Part shown: positions 53,857 through 64,000 of the stretch, piece after piece
Layout: each line of letters opens with the position of its first letter
Numbering within the stretch: position 1 is the first letter of the stretch
Origin: Rebecca billardiae RCC1528
Lineage: Eukaryota; Haptophyta
Length of the DNA: 64,000 nt
NCBI GenBank assembly: GCA_965240325.2
Contig: OZ251242.1
Location: 186,001 to 250,000 of the forward strand
Direction of reading: 5' to 3'
Translations under genes and position numbers: made by a program
Notes under the pieces: model-generated
Databases searched by the model: none
What the model saw: only the letters and a program-made list of their open reading frames with translations
Told to the model about the DNA's origin: nothing

Positions 53857-56692
53857 GCCGCCGCGCAAGTTCCTGACATCTCCGCAGGTGACAGACGCTG
53901 CGTGCGCGGCGCTGATCGAGCTGTCGGGCTGGCTGCGCGCGGACGACGTGGGCGCGCGCGTGCTCACGCTGGTGCTCACGCTCGCGCACGACGAGGCCGC
54001 CGAGGAGCAGCGCGTCGTCGCGGCCACGCTCCTCGGTGACCTCGCTCCTACGCTGGGCGCCGAGCTGTGCTCGCAATTCGTGCTGCCTGAACTTATCTCG
54101 CTCGCGGACGACGCGGTGTTCCGCGTGCGCAAGGCGGTGGCGCTGCGGCTCGCGCCGGTGTGCGAGGCGGTGGGCGCGGGCGCGCCGTGCGCGCGCGCGC
54201 TCGGCGCCTTCGAGGCGCTCGCCGCCGACCCGATCTGGGGCGTGCGCAAGGCGGCGGCCGAGGCTCTGCCGACGCTTGCGCGCGCGGTGCCGGAGGCGGA
54301 GCGGAGCGCGCGGCTCGTGCCGCTGGTGGACGCGTTCGTGGGCGACTCGTCGCGCTGGGTGCGCACCGCGGCGCTGCAGTCGCTCGGCCCGCTGCTCGCC
54401 GCGCTCCCCGCCGACGCCATCTCCGCCGAACTCCTCGCCCAGTTCTGCGCGATGGCGACGCCGAGCGCCGGCGCGGTCGTGGACGCGGAGCTGGCGTTTC
54501 ACTGCGCGTTCAGCCTGCCCGCGGTGCTGCGCGCGGTGGGCGCGGCTCGGTGGCCCGAGCTCGCGGCGGCGCACGGCACGCTCGCCTCCGACTCGCAGTG
54601 GAAGGTGCGCCGCACCCTCGCCTTCTCTCTCCACGCCCTCGCCGACTCCCTGCACGCGCACGGCGGCGCGGCCGCGGTGGACGCCGCGCTGCTGCCCCAC
54701 TTTGAGAACCTTCTCCACGATCTGGACGAGGTGCGCGTGGGCGTGCTCACGCACCTGGCGGCCTTCCTCAAGTGCGCGAGCCCCGGCGCGCGCGCCAAGT
54801 ACGTACCCGCGCTCGCCGACGTGCAGGCCGACGCGGACAGCTGGCGCGCGCGCGCGCTACTCGCCCGCCAGCTTGGCGAGCTCGGGGCGCTCTTTGGGTC
54901 GGTGCGCGCTGCGGCGGCGCGTGCGGCGGCGGCGGCTGCTGCGGCGGCTGCTGCGGCTGCGGCTGCGGCTGCGGCGGCTGCGCCGTGGGGCGGGCTGCGC
55001 GCGCGCGTGTGCTGTGCGGCGCGCTGTGCGCTAGCCGGCATGCACGGCGCGTGGGTGCGCGGCGCGGCCGGATCGGCGCAAAAAAAACCTGGGCGGTGGC
55101 GCGGCGCGCGGGCGGGGCGGCGGGCGAGCGCGCGCGCCGCAGCGGGGGCCGGGGGCGGCGGTTGGGAGCGGGCTGGGCTGCGCCGAGGGCGCGCGGGGGA
55201 GGGGTGCTCCCGCGCGGGGCGCACTGCGCTCCGTGCCCCGTGCGGCGTCACAGCGGGGCGCCGTGCATGTGCACGCGCGGCAAGGGTGGCGCGCGCACCT
55301 AACCCTAACCCCCGAACCCTAACCCTAACCCTAACCAGGCGGAGCTATCCGAGACGATCGTGCCGCTGGCGCTGGCGCTCTGCACGGACGCGGTGGCGCG
55401 CGTGCGCCAGCTCGCGTGCTCGCAGCTCGGCATCCTGCTCTGCACGCTCGCGCAGGCGGTGCGCGCGAGCGCGGCCGCGCGCGCCGCCGGGCGCGCCGCC
55501 GGCTGGCGCGCCGCCGGCTGGCTTTCCGGCTGGCGCGGGTTGCCGCGCTCACTCACGCGCCGCGTGCGCCCGCGCCGCCCGACCGCTCGCGCGCGCGCGC
55601 GCGCGCACGCAGGGCGAGAAGGACCGGGTGGGCGCGTTCGTCCGCTCCGTGGGCGCCATGGCGACGTCCGCATCATGCCACCGCCGGTGAGCGCGCGCGC
55701 CACTCCGCGCCGCCCGGCGCGCCGCCGCGCGCGCCGTGCACCCGCGCGCCGCGGGCCGCGCCGACGCGTGCGGCTGCGCCGCGGCCTCCCTAACCCTAGC
55801 CCTACCCCCGAACCCTAACCCTCCCGCGCTTGGCCGCGCGTCCGCAGCCTCCACTTCCTCGCCATGTCCGCCGCGCTGCTGCAGACGCCGCCGCTGCCGT
55901 GGCGCGAGCTCGAGCCTGTTCTCCTCGCGCCCACTCTCGCGCTCGCGGCCGACCGCGTGGCGAACGTGCGCCTGGCGGTGGCGCGCGTGCTCGTGGCCGT
56001 GCTGCTGTGCGAGAGCTCGGCGTGGCCGCCCGACGAGGACGCGCCCGAGCAGCTCGACGACGCGGACGTGCGCCGCATCGACACCGAGCTCGACGCAGCG
56101 GTCGAGCGGCTGCGTGTGGACTCGGATCGCGACGTCCTCAGGTGAGGCGGCGCCGTGCGCGCGCGTGCGGCGCACACGCGGCGGGCGGCGGGCGGGCGGC
56201 AGGTGGCCCCTGCGTGCGCGCGCGTGCGGCGCACACGCGGCCGCCGGGCGCATGGAGGCGGCGCGCACGCACGGGGCGTGCGTGCGCGCGCGCGGCGCGG
56301 GGCGTGCGCGCGCCGCGCCGCCAGGGCCGCGTCCGCCATGCGCGCGCGCCGCAGGGCACACGGCGCGCGCGCTGGCCGCGCCGAGCCGCGCGCGCCGCCG
56401 GCGCGACCCCGCTCACCCGCGCTCCACCGCCTCAGCCGGCCCCCGCCGCGCGCCGCCAACACCCAACCGCGCCCGCCGCCGTGCCCGCCGCCGCCGCGCG
56501 CGCCGCGCGCCGCCCTGCGTCTCCCCCAGGCTGATCGGCACCTACTCGGATGAGAATTACGAGCCGCCGGCGTACACGGCGCGGCCGCTGCCGCGCGCCG
56601 CGCGCCGGCGCAGCAGCCTGCGCAGCGACACCTCCGCCTCCTCCGAGAGCGCGGGCGGCAGCGCGGCGGCGAGTCCGGTGGGTCCGGGCGGC

Positions 56693-56747
<55 letters not shown>

Positions 56748-57781
56748 TTGGGAGCGGTGGCGGCGGCGCGCTGCAGGTGCCGCCCGCGCGCGGCGGCACG
56801 GGCGGCGCCGCCTCGCGCGCGCACGCCGCGCACTCGGGCGCTCGGCAGCGGCTCGATGCCTTTCTGGACGCGGAGGACGACACGTCGGCAGCGGCGGCGC
56901 TCGCGGCCGACGCGGCCGACGCGGCGCGCGAGCACGCGACCGAGCTCGCGGCGGCGGCGGCGGCGGTGGCGGCGGCGGGCGGCCTCGACGCTCCCGAGTA
57001 CAGGCGCGCGAGTGACGCGTCTTCCGCCGGAGACTCGACCGACTCGGCCGGGCTCGAGGCGATCCTGGCGGAGAGCACAGCGAGCGGGCTGAGCACCGCA
57101 GGCTGGAGTGATGACGCCGACGGCGGCGGGAGCGGTGGCGGCTGCTCGGAGGAGTCCGGTGGGTCCGAGTCCGACGGCGGCGGGAGCGGTGGCGGCTGCT
57201 CGGACGAGGAAGTGAGCGCCGACAGCGACGATGACGAGGCGGAGGCGGAGGAGGGCGAGGGCGGCAGCGCGGTGCTGGGCGGCGCCGCGCCCGCCCCCGC
57301 GCCTTCGCGCCTCCCGCCCCTGCCCTTGCTCGCCGCGCACCGCCCAGCGCCGGACAGCGCACCGCCCAACGGCGGCGCGCCGCCCGCCGGCTCGCTCGCC
57401 GACACCCCACGCCCGACCGCCGCGCCCGTCGCGCTTGGCGTGCCGCCGTCCTCGCTCAAGCCGAGCGGCGGCGCGGCGGCGGTGGCGGCGGGCGCGCCGG
57501 AGCGCGACGCTGACGTCTCCGCCGTCTCGGAGCGCGTCGCCGGCCTCGGCCTCGGCGAGGGCCCGGGCGGCGCCATGGCCGCGGCCGCCGATGCCGCCGC
57601 CCGCAGCCAGCGAGAAGCAGAAGCGATGGCGGCGGCGCTCGGCGCGCCGAACGGCGGCGACGCCGGAGGGGCGGGCACGCAGGCGGCGGCGGGCGGCGCT
57701 GCCGACGCCGCGGCGGCAGGCGCGGGGACGACGGCTGGCGCGGCGTCGGCGGACTCTGACGACGATGACATCGTCGAGTAG
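53114..57781 (+). CDS. PPP4R1: PP4 regulatory subunit 1-like HEAT-repeat protein
   Basis: Five exons, 53114-54901, 55339-55458, 55613-55686, 55848-56141 and 56530-57781, in phase, 1175 residues. PPP4R1 scaffolds the PP4 phosphatase catalytic subunit. HEAT repeats run through the first roughly 750 residues; diagnostic blocks are FRVRKAVALRLAPVCEAVG, IWGVRKAAAEALP, SSRWVRTAALQSLGPLL, SDSQWKVRRTLAFSLHALAD and LHDLDEVRVGVLTHLAAFLK, in the order of animal PPP4R1. A perfect (EA)n run near residue 115-135 and poly-Gly inserts interrupt the N-terminal repeats. The last roughly 417 residues are acidic, Ser/Gly-rich and probably disordered, with a tandem DGGGSGGGCS repeat, ending in DDDDIVE. Introns 1 and 3 carry telomere-type CCCTAA blocks. 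Confidence 0.92.
55298..55338 (+). repeat. telomere-type repeat forming the acceptor of PPP4R1 intron 1
   Basis: CCTAACCCTAACCCCCGAAC followed by three more CCCTAA units runs directly into the acceptor CAG at 55336-55338. The repeat supplies both pyrimidines and repeated CTAAC branch-point-like motifs. Confidence 0.9.
55788..55823 (+). repeat. telomere-type repeat in PPP4R1 intron 3
   Basis: Degenerate CCCTAA/CCCTAG units with the same internal ACCCCCGAACCCTAACCCT as intron 1, 24-60 nt upstream of the acceptor at 55847. The shared variant suggests common origin of the two intron blocks. Confidence 0.85.
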
Positions 57782-57960
57782 CTGCGCACGCGGCAAGACG
57801 CAACGGTGCCGCGCCCGCAGGTGCAATGCTCCGTATCGATATATCGTAGTTATTATAATAATGCTGCGCACGGCAAGTGCCCCTCTGCTGCGCCGGCGGA
57901 CAGTCTATTATTGAGAAACTGATATGACGACGCGAGAAGTCGATATCCTATACGAACTAT

Positions 57961-59894
57961 TACCAGGTCGTTCCCCCTGCACTGGGAATCCGCGGTTTCG
58001 CACTATTCAGAGCACGAGGCCGCGGCATAGCAACGCAGATTTATTCTTCCGCTTGCTCTATCAGACCACTTGAACGATCTAATCGAGGTTTCCAATTGAA
58101 AATGACGAAAGTACATCCATCCATTAGAGAACCCAAATCCCGAGCGCGGCAAAGCCGTGGAACGCAGTAATCAGCCTCGTCAGCGATAGTCCGCTCACGA
58201 AATCGAGGCGCTGGAAATGAGTTCTTCGCGTGCAACCGCGGAGGCGGGAGCCCTCCCGCGGGTGCGGAGCACCGATTCTGACCCGCCCCCTGCGCCTGCG
58301 GCCGGGCGGCGAGTGCGATGCAGCTGGCCCGGCGCTGGGGGGCGCGGATGTGCTTGCGGAGCCGGCGTGCGTGGACGGGCTGTTGCGGGAGAGTATCTGC
58401 CGCCCTCCTGCGCCGCGCGACTTGCGCCACGCCTCTTTCGCCTCGGCTCAGGGCAGCGCGCACGCGCGCGCCGCCTCCGGGGCCAGCCTTCGGCCTGCGC
58501 CGCAGGCCGACCGCGCGCGCGCCGTGCGCGGCGTGGTCGGGAAGGAACGGGCGCGGCTGCCGGGCGAGATGGCGATATCATGTGCGCACGCCATGCCGCC
58601 CCGCCACGCCTTGCCGAGCGTGTCGCTGGTCCATTTGCACGCCTCTTCGAGTTGTCACAAATGGTGTGCACGCGGCCTCGCGGTCCGGTGACCGCTGGGG
58701 GCCGCGCCCGGGCCAGGGCGCTGCGGGCGCGGATGTGCTTGCGGAGCCGGCGTGCGTGGACGGGCTGTTGTGGGAGAGTATCTGCCGCCCTCCTGCACCG
58801 CGCGACTTGCGCCACGCCTCTTTCGCCTCGGCTCAGGGCAGCGCGCACGCGGCGCGTCGCCTCAAGGCCAGCCTTGCCTGCGCCGCAGCCGACCGCGTGC
58901 GCGCCGTGCGCGGCGTGGTCGGGAAGGAACGGGCACGGCTGCCGGGCGAGATGGCGATATCATGTGCGCACGCCATGCCGCCCCGCCACGCCTTGCCGAG
59001 CGTGTCGCTGGTCCGTTTGCACGCCTCTTCGAGTTGTCACACTATGAATGGTGTGCCACGGCCTCGCGGTCGTGACCCTTGCCGGGACGATCATTGAGAC
59101 ACAGAACAGTGCCAAGCGGGCACGCGGGATACTCTTACATGAATGTTCATCACCACGTGGTCGTGTAGAAGTGCTGGGTGCGACGCTTTCCTCGCGCGGA
59201 TGCACTTTCATCATCTTCTTCGAGCTCCGAGGTCTGGCTTCAGGCACGACAAGAAATCAGCACTCGTCAACAGCTGTGCGGATCCGTTATCGTGCCCTTT
59301 CGCGGCGCCGCGGGGCGGCATGGCGTGCGCACATGATGTCGTCATCTCGCCCGGCAGCACCCCCCGTTCCTTCCCGACCACGCCGCGCACGGCGCGCGCG
59401 CGGTTGCGGCTGCGGCGCGGGCACGGTGCGGCCCTGGCCTCCGAGGCGGCGCGCGCGTGCGCGCTGCCCTGAGCCGCGGCGAAAAGAGGCGTGGCGCGAG
59501 ACGCGCGGCGCAGGAGGGCGCCATATACTCTCCCGCAACAGCCTGTCCACGCAAGCCGGCTCCGCGAGCACATCCGCGCCCGCAGCGCCGTGCCCCGGGC
59601 GCGCCGGCCGCCAACGGCGCTCGGCCGCCTTCGCCTGCCCGCCCTGCCGCCGAGGGCAAAGGTCAAGATTTGGTCGGCCCTCGCCTGCCGAGCCGCCACC
59701 GGCCGGGGGCTCCCTGCACCATCTATCTCATTGCGGCTCAATTTTGGGATTGCGAGACCAGCTCATCGATTGACGCACATCCGCACCCGCGAGACCTGAA
59801 AATCTTATTCGCGGGTAGCGACGGGTGCGTCCTGCGGCTGTTTTTCTCGTATGTCCAAACCGCGGATTCCCAGTGCAGGGGGAACGACCTGGTA
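57961..59894. mobile_element. 1.93-kb element with 38-bp terminal inverted repeats
   Basis: TIRs at 57961-57998 and 59857-59894 begin TACCAGGTCGTTCCCCCTGC and are perfect reverse complements over 38 bp. They are flanked by TAT on both sides (a possible 3-bp target duplication). Inside, a GC-rich cassette of about 300 bp occurs three times: direct copies at about 58348-58640 and 58734-59040, and an inverted copy at about 59310-59600. No transposase is recognisable; probably non-autonomous or foldback-like. Confidence 0.8.
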
Positions 59895-62337
59895 TATACG
59901 TAGGCGCTCGTCGGCCAGTCGGGCTGCGCTAGTGCCGCCTATTCCGTGGCTCACCTAGCTAGGCAATCGCTGGCAATAAGCATCAGAAGTCAGAGATCTC
60001 ACGGCTACTAGCCTCGGTTTCTTATATAACCCGGTTCGGTATAGCCCGCCGAGCGCCTGTGACGGAGTCTCATCAGTTTCTTATTAGCGCTAGGTCCGCC
60101 CGCCGCGCACGGCGCAGGCGCGGGGCGGGCGCACAGGGGGGCAGAGCCCCCCGCTGAGTCTTTAGGCCCGGCCGGCGAGGCCGACTGAGAAAATTTTGGC
60201 GGGCCTTTTTGGAGCAAATCTGGCATGATGTTGCATGGATGCTGCGGTGCACTGGCCAGGAGTCAGTCATCAGGAGAAGTCGGGACTTGGCCTGTACTCG
60301 TAGTCGGGCCGCGCGCCGCGTCCCCGACGGGCCGACTGCGCCTCGCCCTCGGCGGACCACTCGTCAGCCGGGACGACGTAGTCCCGGTTTCTTACTTACA
60401 TAGTGTGCATGACTATGCGTATAGCGAACCAGCCAATCGCTAGTCTCAGTTTCTAGGCCAGATCCGCAGATAGCAAGCCCCAGTTTCTTAACGTGACAGC
60501 TCCTTATTGTTACCGCCCTGCCTGGCGTGTGCCTCGCCTCCTCGCTGCCGATCTGGATGGCGCAGGCGCTTCGAGGACGGCTAGACATACATGTATGTAT
60601 ATATATATACATATATATATATCAATAATTATTCGCCACTATATGCTCCGGCGCGCATCGGAATGAGGGCACGTTTATTATTATTATTATTATACATAAT
60701 ATTTACGACCCGTCAGGGGTCCGCCTGACGCCGGTCCTCAGCCGCCTCTCAATATTCAGGCAATCGCGGGCAATAACCGCGGAGCCACGCGGCGAGATAC
60801 CAGACTTTAGCAGCTTGGAAGGCGCAGCTCGAGAGCCGCCAAGCCGCACGAGAGCAAGGCACGAAGCACCATCGTGCAGAGGGCATCGCGAAGATGCAGG
60901 CCGGAAACAGCTGCAGCCATCATGCCCGAGTGGGCACTTCCGAAGGGCGTTCGCTGCGAGTGAGCGAGAGGCACTGGACTGCGTCGGTTCGCTCGGCGCC
61001 TGATGAAAAAACCCAGTTCACCAATTGGCCGTCCTGTGCCGCCGCCAACCTTGCCTATTTGCCTAAGGCCCAGGAGCATCACAGCGAGTAGGTTGTTCGG
61101 GGTCGTTGTGCGAGCGCACAGAGCAGGCTCGAAAGTCCCTCGTGGCACGAGAAGAGGGTGGCCAAGATGGCAGCCGGACTTGAGCTCGGCCGCCTGGCTC
61201 GGGCCGAATGGTAGGCAGGTGTTGATACGGCGCATTGCGCTCCCACCGGCCTCTTAGACAATCAGTTATTGTGCGCCAATAACCCCACATATATATATGG
61301 ACGAGATACGAACCAGCCGACGCGGCGACGCATACCCCCAGCATAGTATAGCAGTCGTATATATATTATATACATATATATTTACATCATGTATCAGCAT
61401 CAAACTTTACTATCGGACGATGATCAGATGATCGTTGTCATCATTATATATATTATCAGCACGCACCATTATTATTGATCACGACGATTGTGACCGTTAT
61501 TCATCATCAACTTGTCGTTGTCGTTGATGCTGCTGATGCCATCAGTAAAGTACTGATGACGACTCCGCGCTCGCCAGACGATAACGTACTCACCGACAGA
61601 TGTCAGATGTGAGATAGAGCGGCCGCGCTCACGGCGGCTCTGCAGCCGGCCCCGCCGCGGGCGGTTGGCAGCAAGCCTTCACTAGACTGCAAGCGCCGGC
61701 CGTGCGACGCGTTATCCCCTGCCGGCTTCATCCGGCCTAGTCGGCTACTAGTGCTAGTGCTCGGGCTGGCGTGGCGCAGCGGTTGGCGGGTCGGCGGGCT
61801 GGCGGCGCCGCGGCCAGGCCGCGCTTGCGCTGCCTTGTGACTCCGCGCGGGCGACGGCCCCGGTCCGCCCGTTCGAACGCCAGCGGGCGCGTGCAGCTAT
61901 GAGTTTTCCACGCAAGCGGGAGGCGCAGAGTAGCATGGGTGTTCGGCCGCGGATGGCGCACACAGGTCCTGAGTGCGGCTGTCCGCCCACTACAGCGGAA
62001 GGCGTGTGGCGCGCCCCAGAGCCGCTGCTTACAGGCCGGTTCCCTGGCCAGGACCGAGGACGGTCGGTGACTTGGTGAGGGCGTGAGGCTCCTGATGATA
62101 AATTGACGAACGCCGAGGTGAGCTTGTATCTAAAGTAGCAGTGATGACGATGCCCATTATTCGATGATGAACAAGACCAGAATGTTTGACGTTCAGGCGG
62201 GATTGTACAAGTATTTCATTACAAGTACAGCAGCTGTTACATACTGTCCAGTAAAGTAAGTGTTTACCGTACCCACTCGGCTCGGGCCAAGCAACCCCAA
62301 CGAGACCCATACGTAGCCCCTCATCTTGGCGCACGCC
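59895..62337. other. AT-richer intergenic region
   Basis: About 2.4 kb with no supported gene. It contains TA/ATGT-rich tracts (60590-60625 and 61290-61450), a (TTA)n run and scattered short open frames without protein-like composition. It ends as the promoter side of the GAF-like gene. Confidence 0.5.
60675..60700. repeat. (TTA)n microsatellite
   Basis: About seven TTA units in AT-rich spacer. Confidence 0.85.
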
Positions 62338-63698
62338 ATGGTGGCCCTTGACGCCGACGCCGAGGCGCGCGCGGCGACCACGTTCGAGGCGACGGAGGAG
62401 CTACTCGACGAGACGCTCGTCGTCGCGCGGGCCGACTACGCCATCCTCTGGACCTTCCGCCCCGCCGCGACCGAGGACGAGAAGGACATGCTCACGTGCG
62501 GCGCGTACCGATCCGTCGGTGCGCGGCCGCGGCTCGCGCGGCGGTTCGCGCGGGATGGGCGCGCGCGCGCGCGCCCGTCGCCGTGCCGACTCGCCCGCCC
62601 TTCCCTGCGCCCGCGCGCGCGCGCGCCGCGCCCGCAGACGGCGTGCTGATGGAGGGCTCGAGCACCGTGACGTTTGCGCCCGCCGAGGGCGTGCTCGGCC
62701 AAACGTGGAGCCTGGGCTCGCCCTTCTTCGCGCCGGTGGTGAGCGCGCTCGACGAGGTGCGCTTCCCGCGGAAGCAGCTCGCCATGTTCGAGCGCGTCCG
62801 CTCGATCGCCGCCTTCAAGTTCGCCAACGGCGTGCTCGAGCTCGGCTGCAAGAAAGGGTGGGCGGAGCCGCCGCACCTCGACCGCGCGTCCGTGCTCCGC
62901 GTCGAGAAGAAGCTGCCGCTGGCGGCGCAGCTCACGCTCGACCTGGAGCGGCCGGGGCTGCTCGAGCGCGTGCTCGCCGAGAGCGGCGCGCACTACGCGC
63001 TCTTCTACCTCTTCTACGAGCAGGTCGAGGAGCTCAAGTGCCGGCTGTACGCGTCGGAGGACGGCGAGCTGATGCGCCAGTCCCGGACTTTTCCGTTCAC
63101 GTCCGGAATGGGCGCGATCGGGATGGCGTGGGAGGCCAAGTCGAGCTTCTTCATCGCGGACGCGGTGGCGGCGGACCCGCGCAAGTTCCTGCGCCAGCCG
63201 CTCGCCGAGGTCTACGCCGTGCACTCCATCGCCTTCATCTGCTTCAAAAACGGGATCCTCGAATTTGGCAGCCGCGGGCGGTGGGAGGGGCACCCTGGAC
63301 TGCCTGAGGCGCTGATGCGCGAGCTGAGTGTCGAGGAGGGCGGCGGCGGCGGCGGCGGCGCGGCGGTGGCGGCGAAGGGCGGCGCGGCGGAGGGCGGCGC
63401 GGCGAAGGGCACGGACGCGCGCCCGCCCGGCGCCGAGCCGCGCGCCGAGGGCGCCGCGGCAGACGGCGACGCCGCGGCGGCGCAGGCGGCCGCGCCCGAC
63501 GCGCCCGCCTCGCGCGCGGAGGGGGCGGCGCCGGCGGCGGGGACCGCCAACGCGCCGGGCGCGGGGGCGGCCGACGCCGACGCTGCCGCCGGCGATACGG
63601 TGGTGGGCGCCGAGGGTGCGGCGGGCGCCCAGGCGGCGGCGGGCGGCGCTCTGGGCCCAGAGGCGTTGGCGGCGGCGGCGGCGGGCGCGCCAGAGTGA
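62338..63698 (+). CDS. two-GAF-like-domain protein
   Basis: Two exons, 62338-62518 and 62638-63698 (phase 1, donor GTGCGC), 413 residues. Two similar sensor-like units are visible: DYAILWTFRP...MFERVRSIAAFKFANGVLEL (about 30-150) and HYALFYLFYEQ...YAVHSIAFICFKNGILEFG (about 190-310). Each has a W/Y-rich first strand, a GVLGQTW or GMGAIGMAW turn and an I-A-F strand near the end. The pattern resembles the GAF-like fold at the N-terminus of plant MYC/bHLH proteins, but no bHLH follows. The last roughly 110 residues are Ala/Gly low complexity. Probably a soluble sensor or regulator; ligand and partner unknown. Confidence 0.7.
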
Positions 63699-63896
63699 GC
63701 GCGAGTTGCAATTCGTCAGTCAGAAATCATTCGATCTGAGAAATCGCGCGAGGAGCGTTTTCTATTTTTCGCGGCGCGGCGGCGGAGATTTAAATTAGTA
63801 GCAGGTGCGCAGATTCGTCGATTTATTGCGCGAATCCGCATTCAAACGGCATCACCAGCGCGCTGCGCGCTCCGAGCGTGCCCGCCGCGCGAGACG
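63699..63896. other. short intergenic interval
   Basis: 198 bp separating two genes on the same strand; AT-rich around 63720-63840. It presumably includes the 3' end of one gene and the promoter of the next. Confidence 0.4.
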
Positions 63897-64000
63897 ATGC
63901 CGACGCCCGCGTCGCACCACCTGGGCGAGCTGGAGGAGCTGCGCCGGCTGACGGCGCTGTGCCGGGAGGAGCAGGTGGCCGAGCCCGCGCGAGTCGTCGA
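63897..64000 (+). CDS. 5' end of a gene running off the window
   Basis: ATG at 63897 opens a frame (MPTPASHHLGELEELRRLTA...) that stays open for 34 codons to the window edge. The segment is amphipathic and helix-forming (LGELEELRRLTALCREEQ). Too short to identify. Confidence 0.45.
   Translation, partial: MPTPASHHLGELEELRRLTALCREEQVAEPARVV

Noticed and set aside
60807-61235. 142-codon minus-strand open frame
   Set aside because: Composition is partly protein-like but has no domain, membrane or targeting feature, and overlaps equally open frames on the other strand.
1-64000. tRNA, rRNA or snRNA genes
   Set aside because: Looked for B-box-like GGTTCRANNCC and rRNA core motifs by eye; no convincing cloverleaf or rRNA segment was found. 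A tRNAscan-SE/Infernal run would settle it.

Overview
The window is nuclear DNA from a GC-rich, intron-containing eukaryote. A single-celled alga, haptophyte-like, fits best, but that is inference and no marker gene fixes the lineage. The support is short spliceosomal introns, a cytosolic HSP70 ending in EEVD, a PP4 regulatory subunit, an RBR ubiquitin ligase, an R2R3-MYB factor, a LOV photoreceptor kinase, a selenocysteine-type MsrA with a SECIS element, opine dehydrogenases, and TTAGGG-type repeats. Thirteen of the 20 5' splice sites I resolved read GTGCGC.

Layout. 1-10.2 kb: a direct duplication of an R2R3-MYB gene; the first copy is decayed and the second intact, with microsatellites and minisatellites between them. 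10.3-20.6 kb: a dense run of genes: a family-16-type methyltransferase, an RBR E3 ligase, a sulfotransferase-JmjC fusion (minus strand) head to head with an F-box/RCC1 protein, and Sec-MsrA. 21.2-24.2 kb: a small unknown gene divergent from HSP70. 24.2-27.4 kb: AT microsatellites, a methyltransferase relic and a secreted Cys-rich protein. 27.4-32.7 kb: a minus-strand AGC kinase carrying SnoaL-like, LOV-like and true LOV domains, split by a 909-bp transposon. 33.3-35.6 kb: two consecutive long inverted repeats. 36-40.2 kb: a divergent pair of opine dehydrogenases. 40.5-41.4 kb: a second, inverted copy of the transposon. 42-49 kb: an EamA transporter and a Patched-type RND permease, both minus strand. 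50-53 kb: relics and a third long inverted repeat. 53.1-57.8 kb: a PPP4R1-like HEAT protein. 58-59.9 kb: an element with 38-bp terminal inverted repeats. 62.3-63.7 kb: a two-GAF-like-domain protein, followed by the start of a gene that runs off the window.

The genes are mostly independent housekeeping, signalling and transport units, as expected in a nuclear genome; there is no operon logic. The strongest observations are (i) an AGC kinase with its LOV sensors at the C-terminus, the reverse of phototropin, broken in an exon by a transposon whose removal restores the frame exactly; (ii) MsrA with an in-frame TGA at the catalytic position plus a well-formed SECIS; and (iii) telomere-type CCCTAA blocks, in sense orientation, in three introns of two genes.
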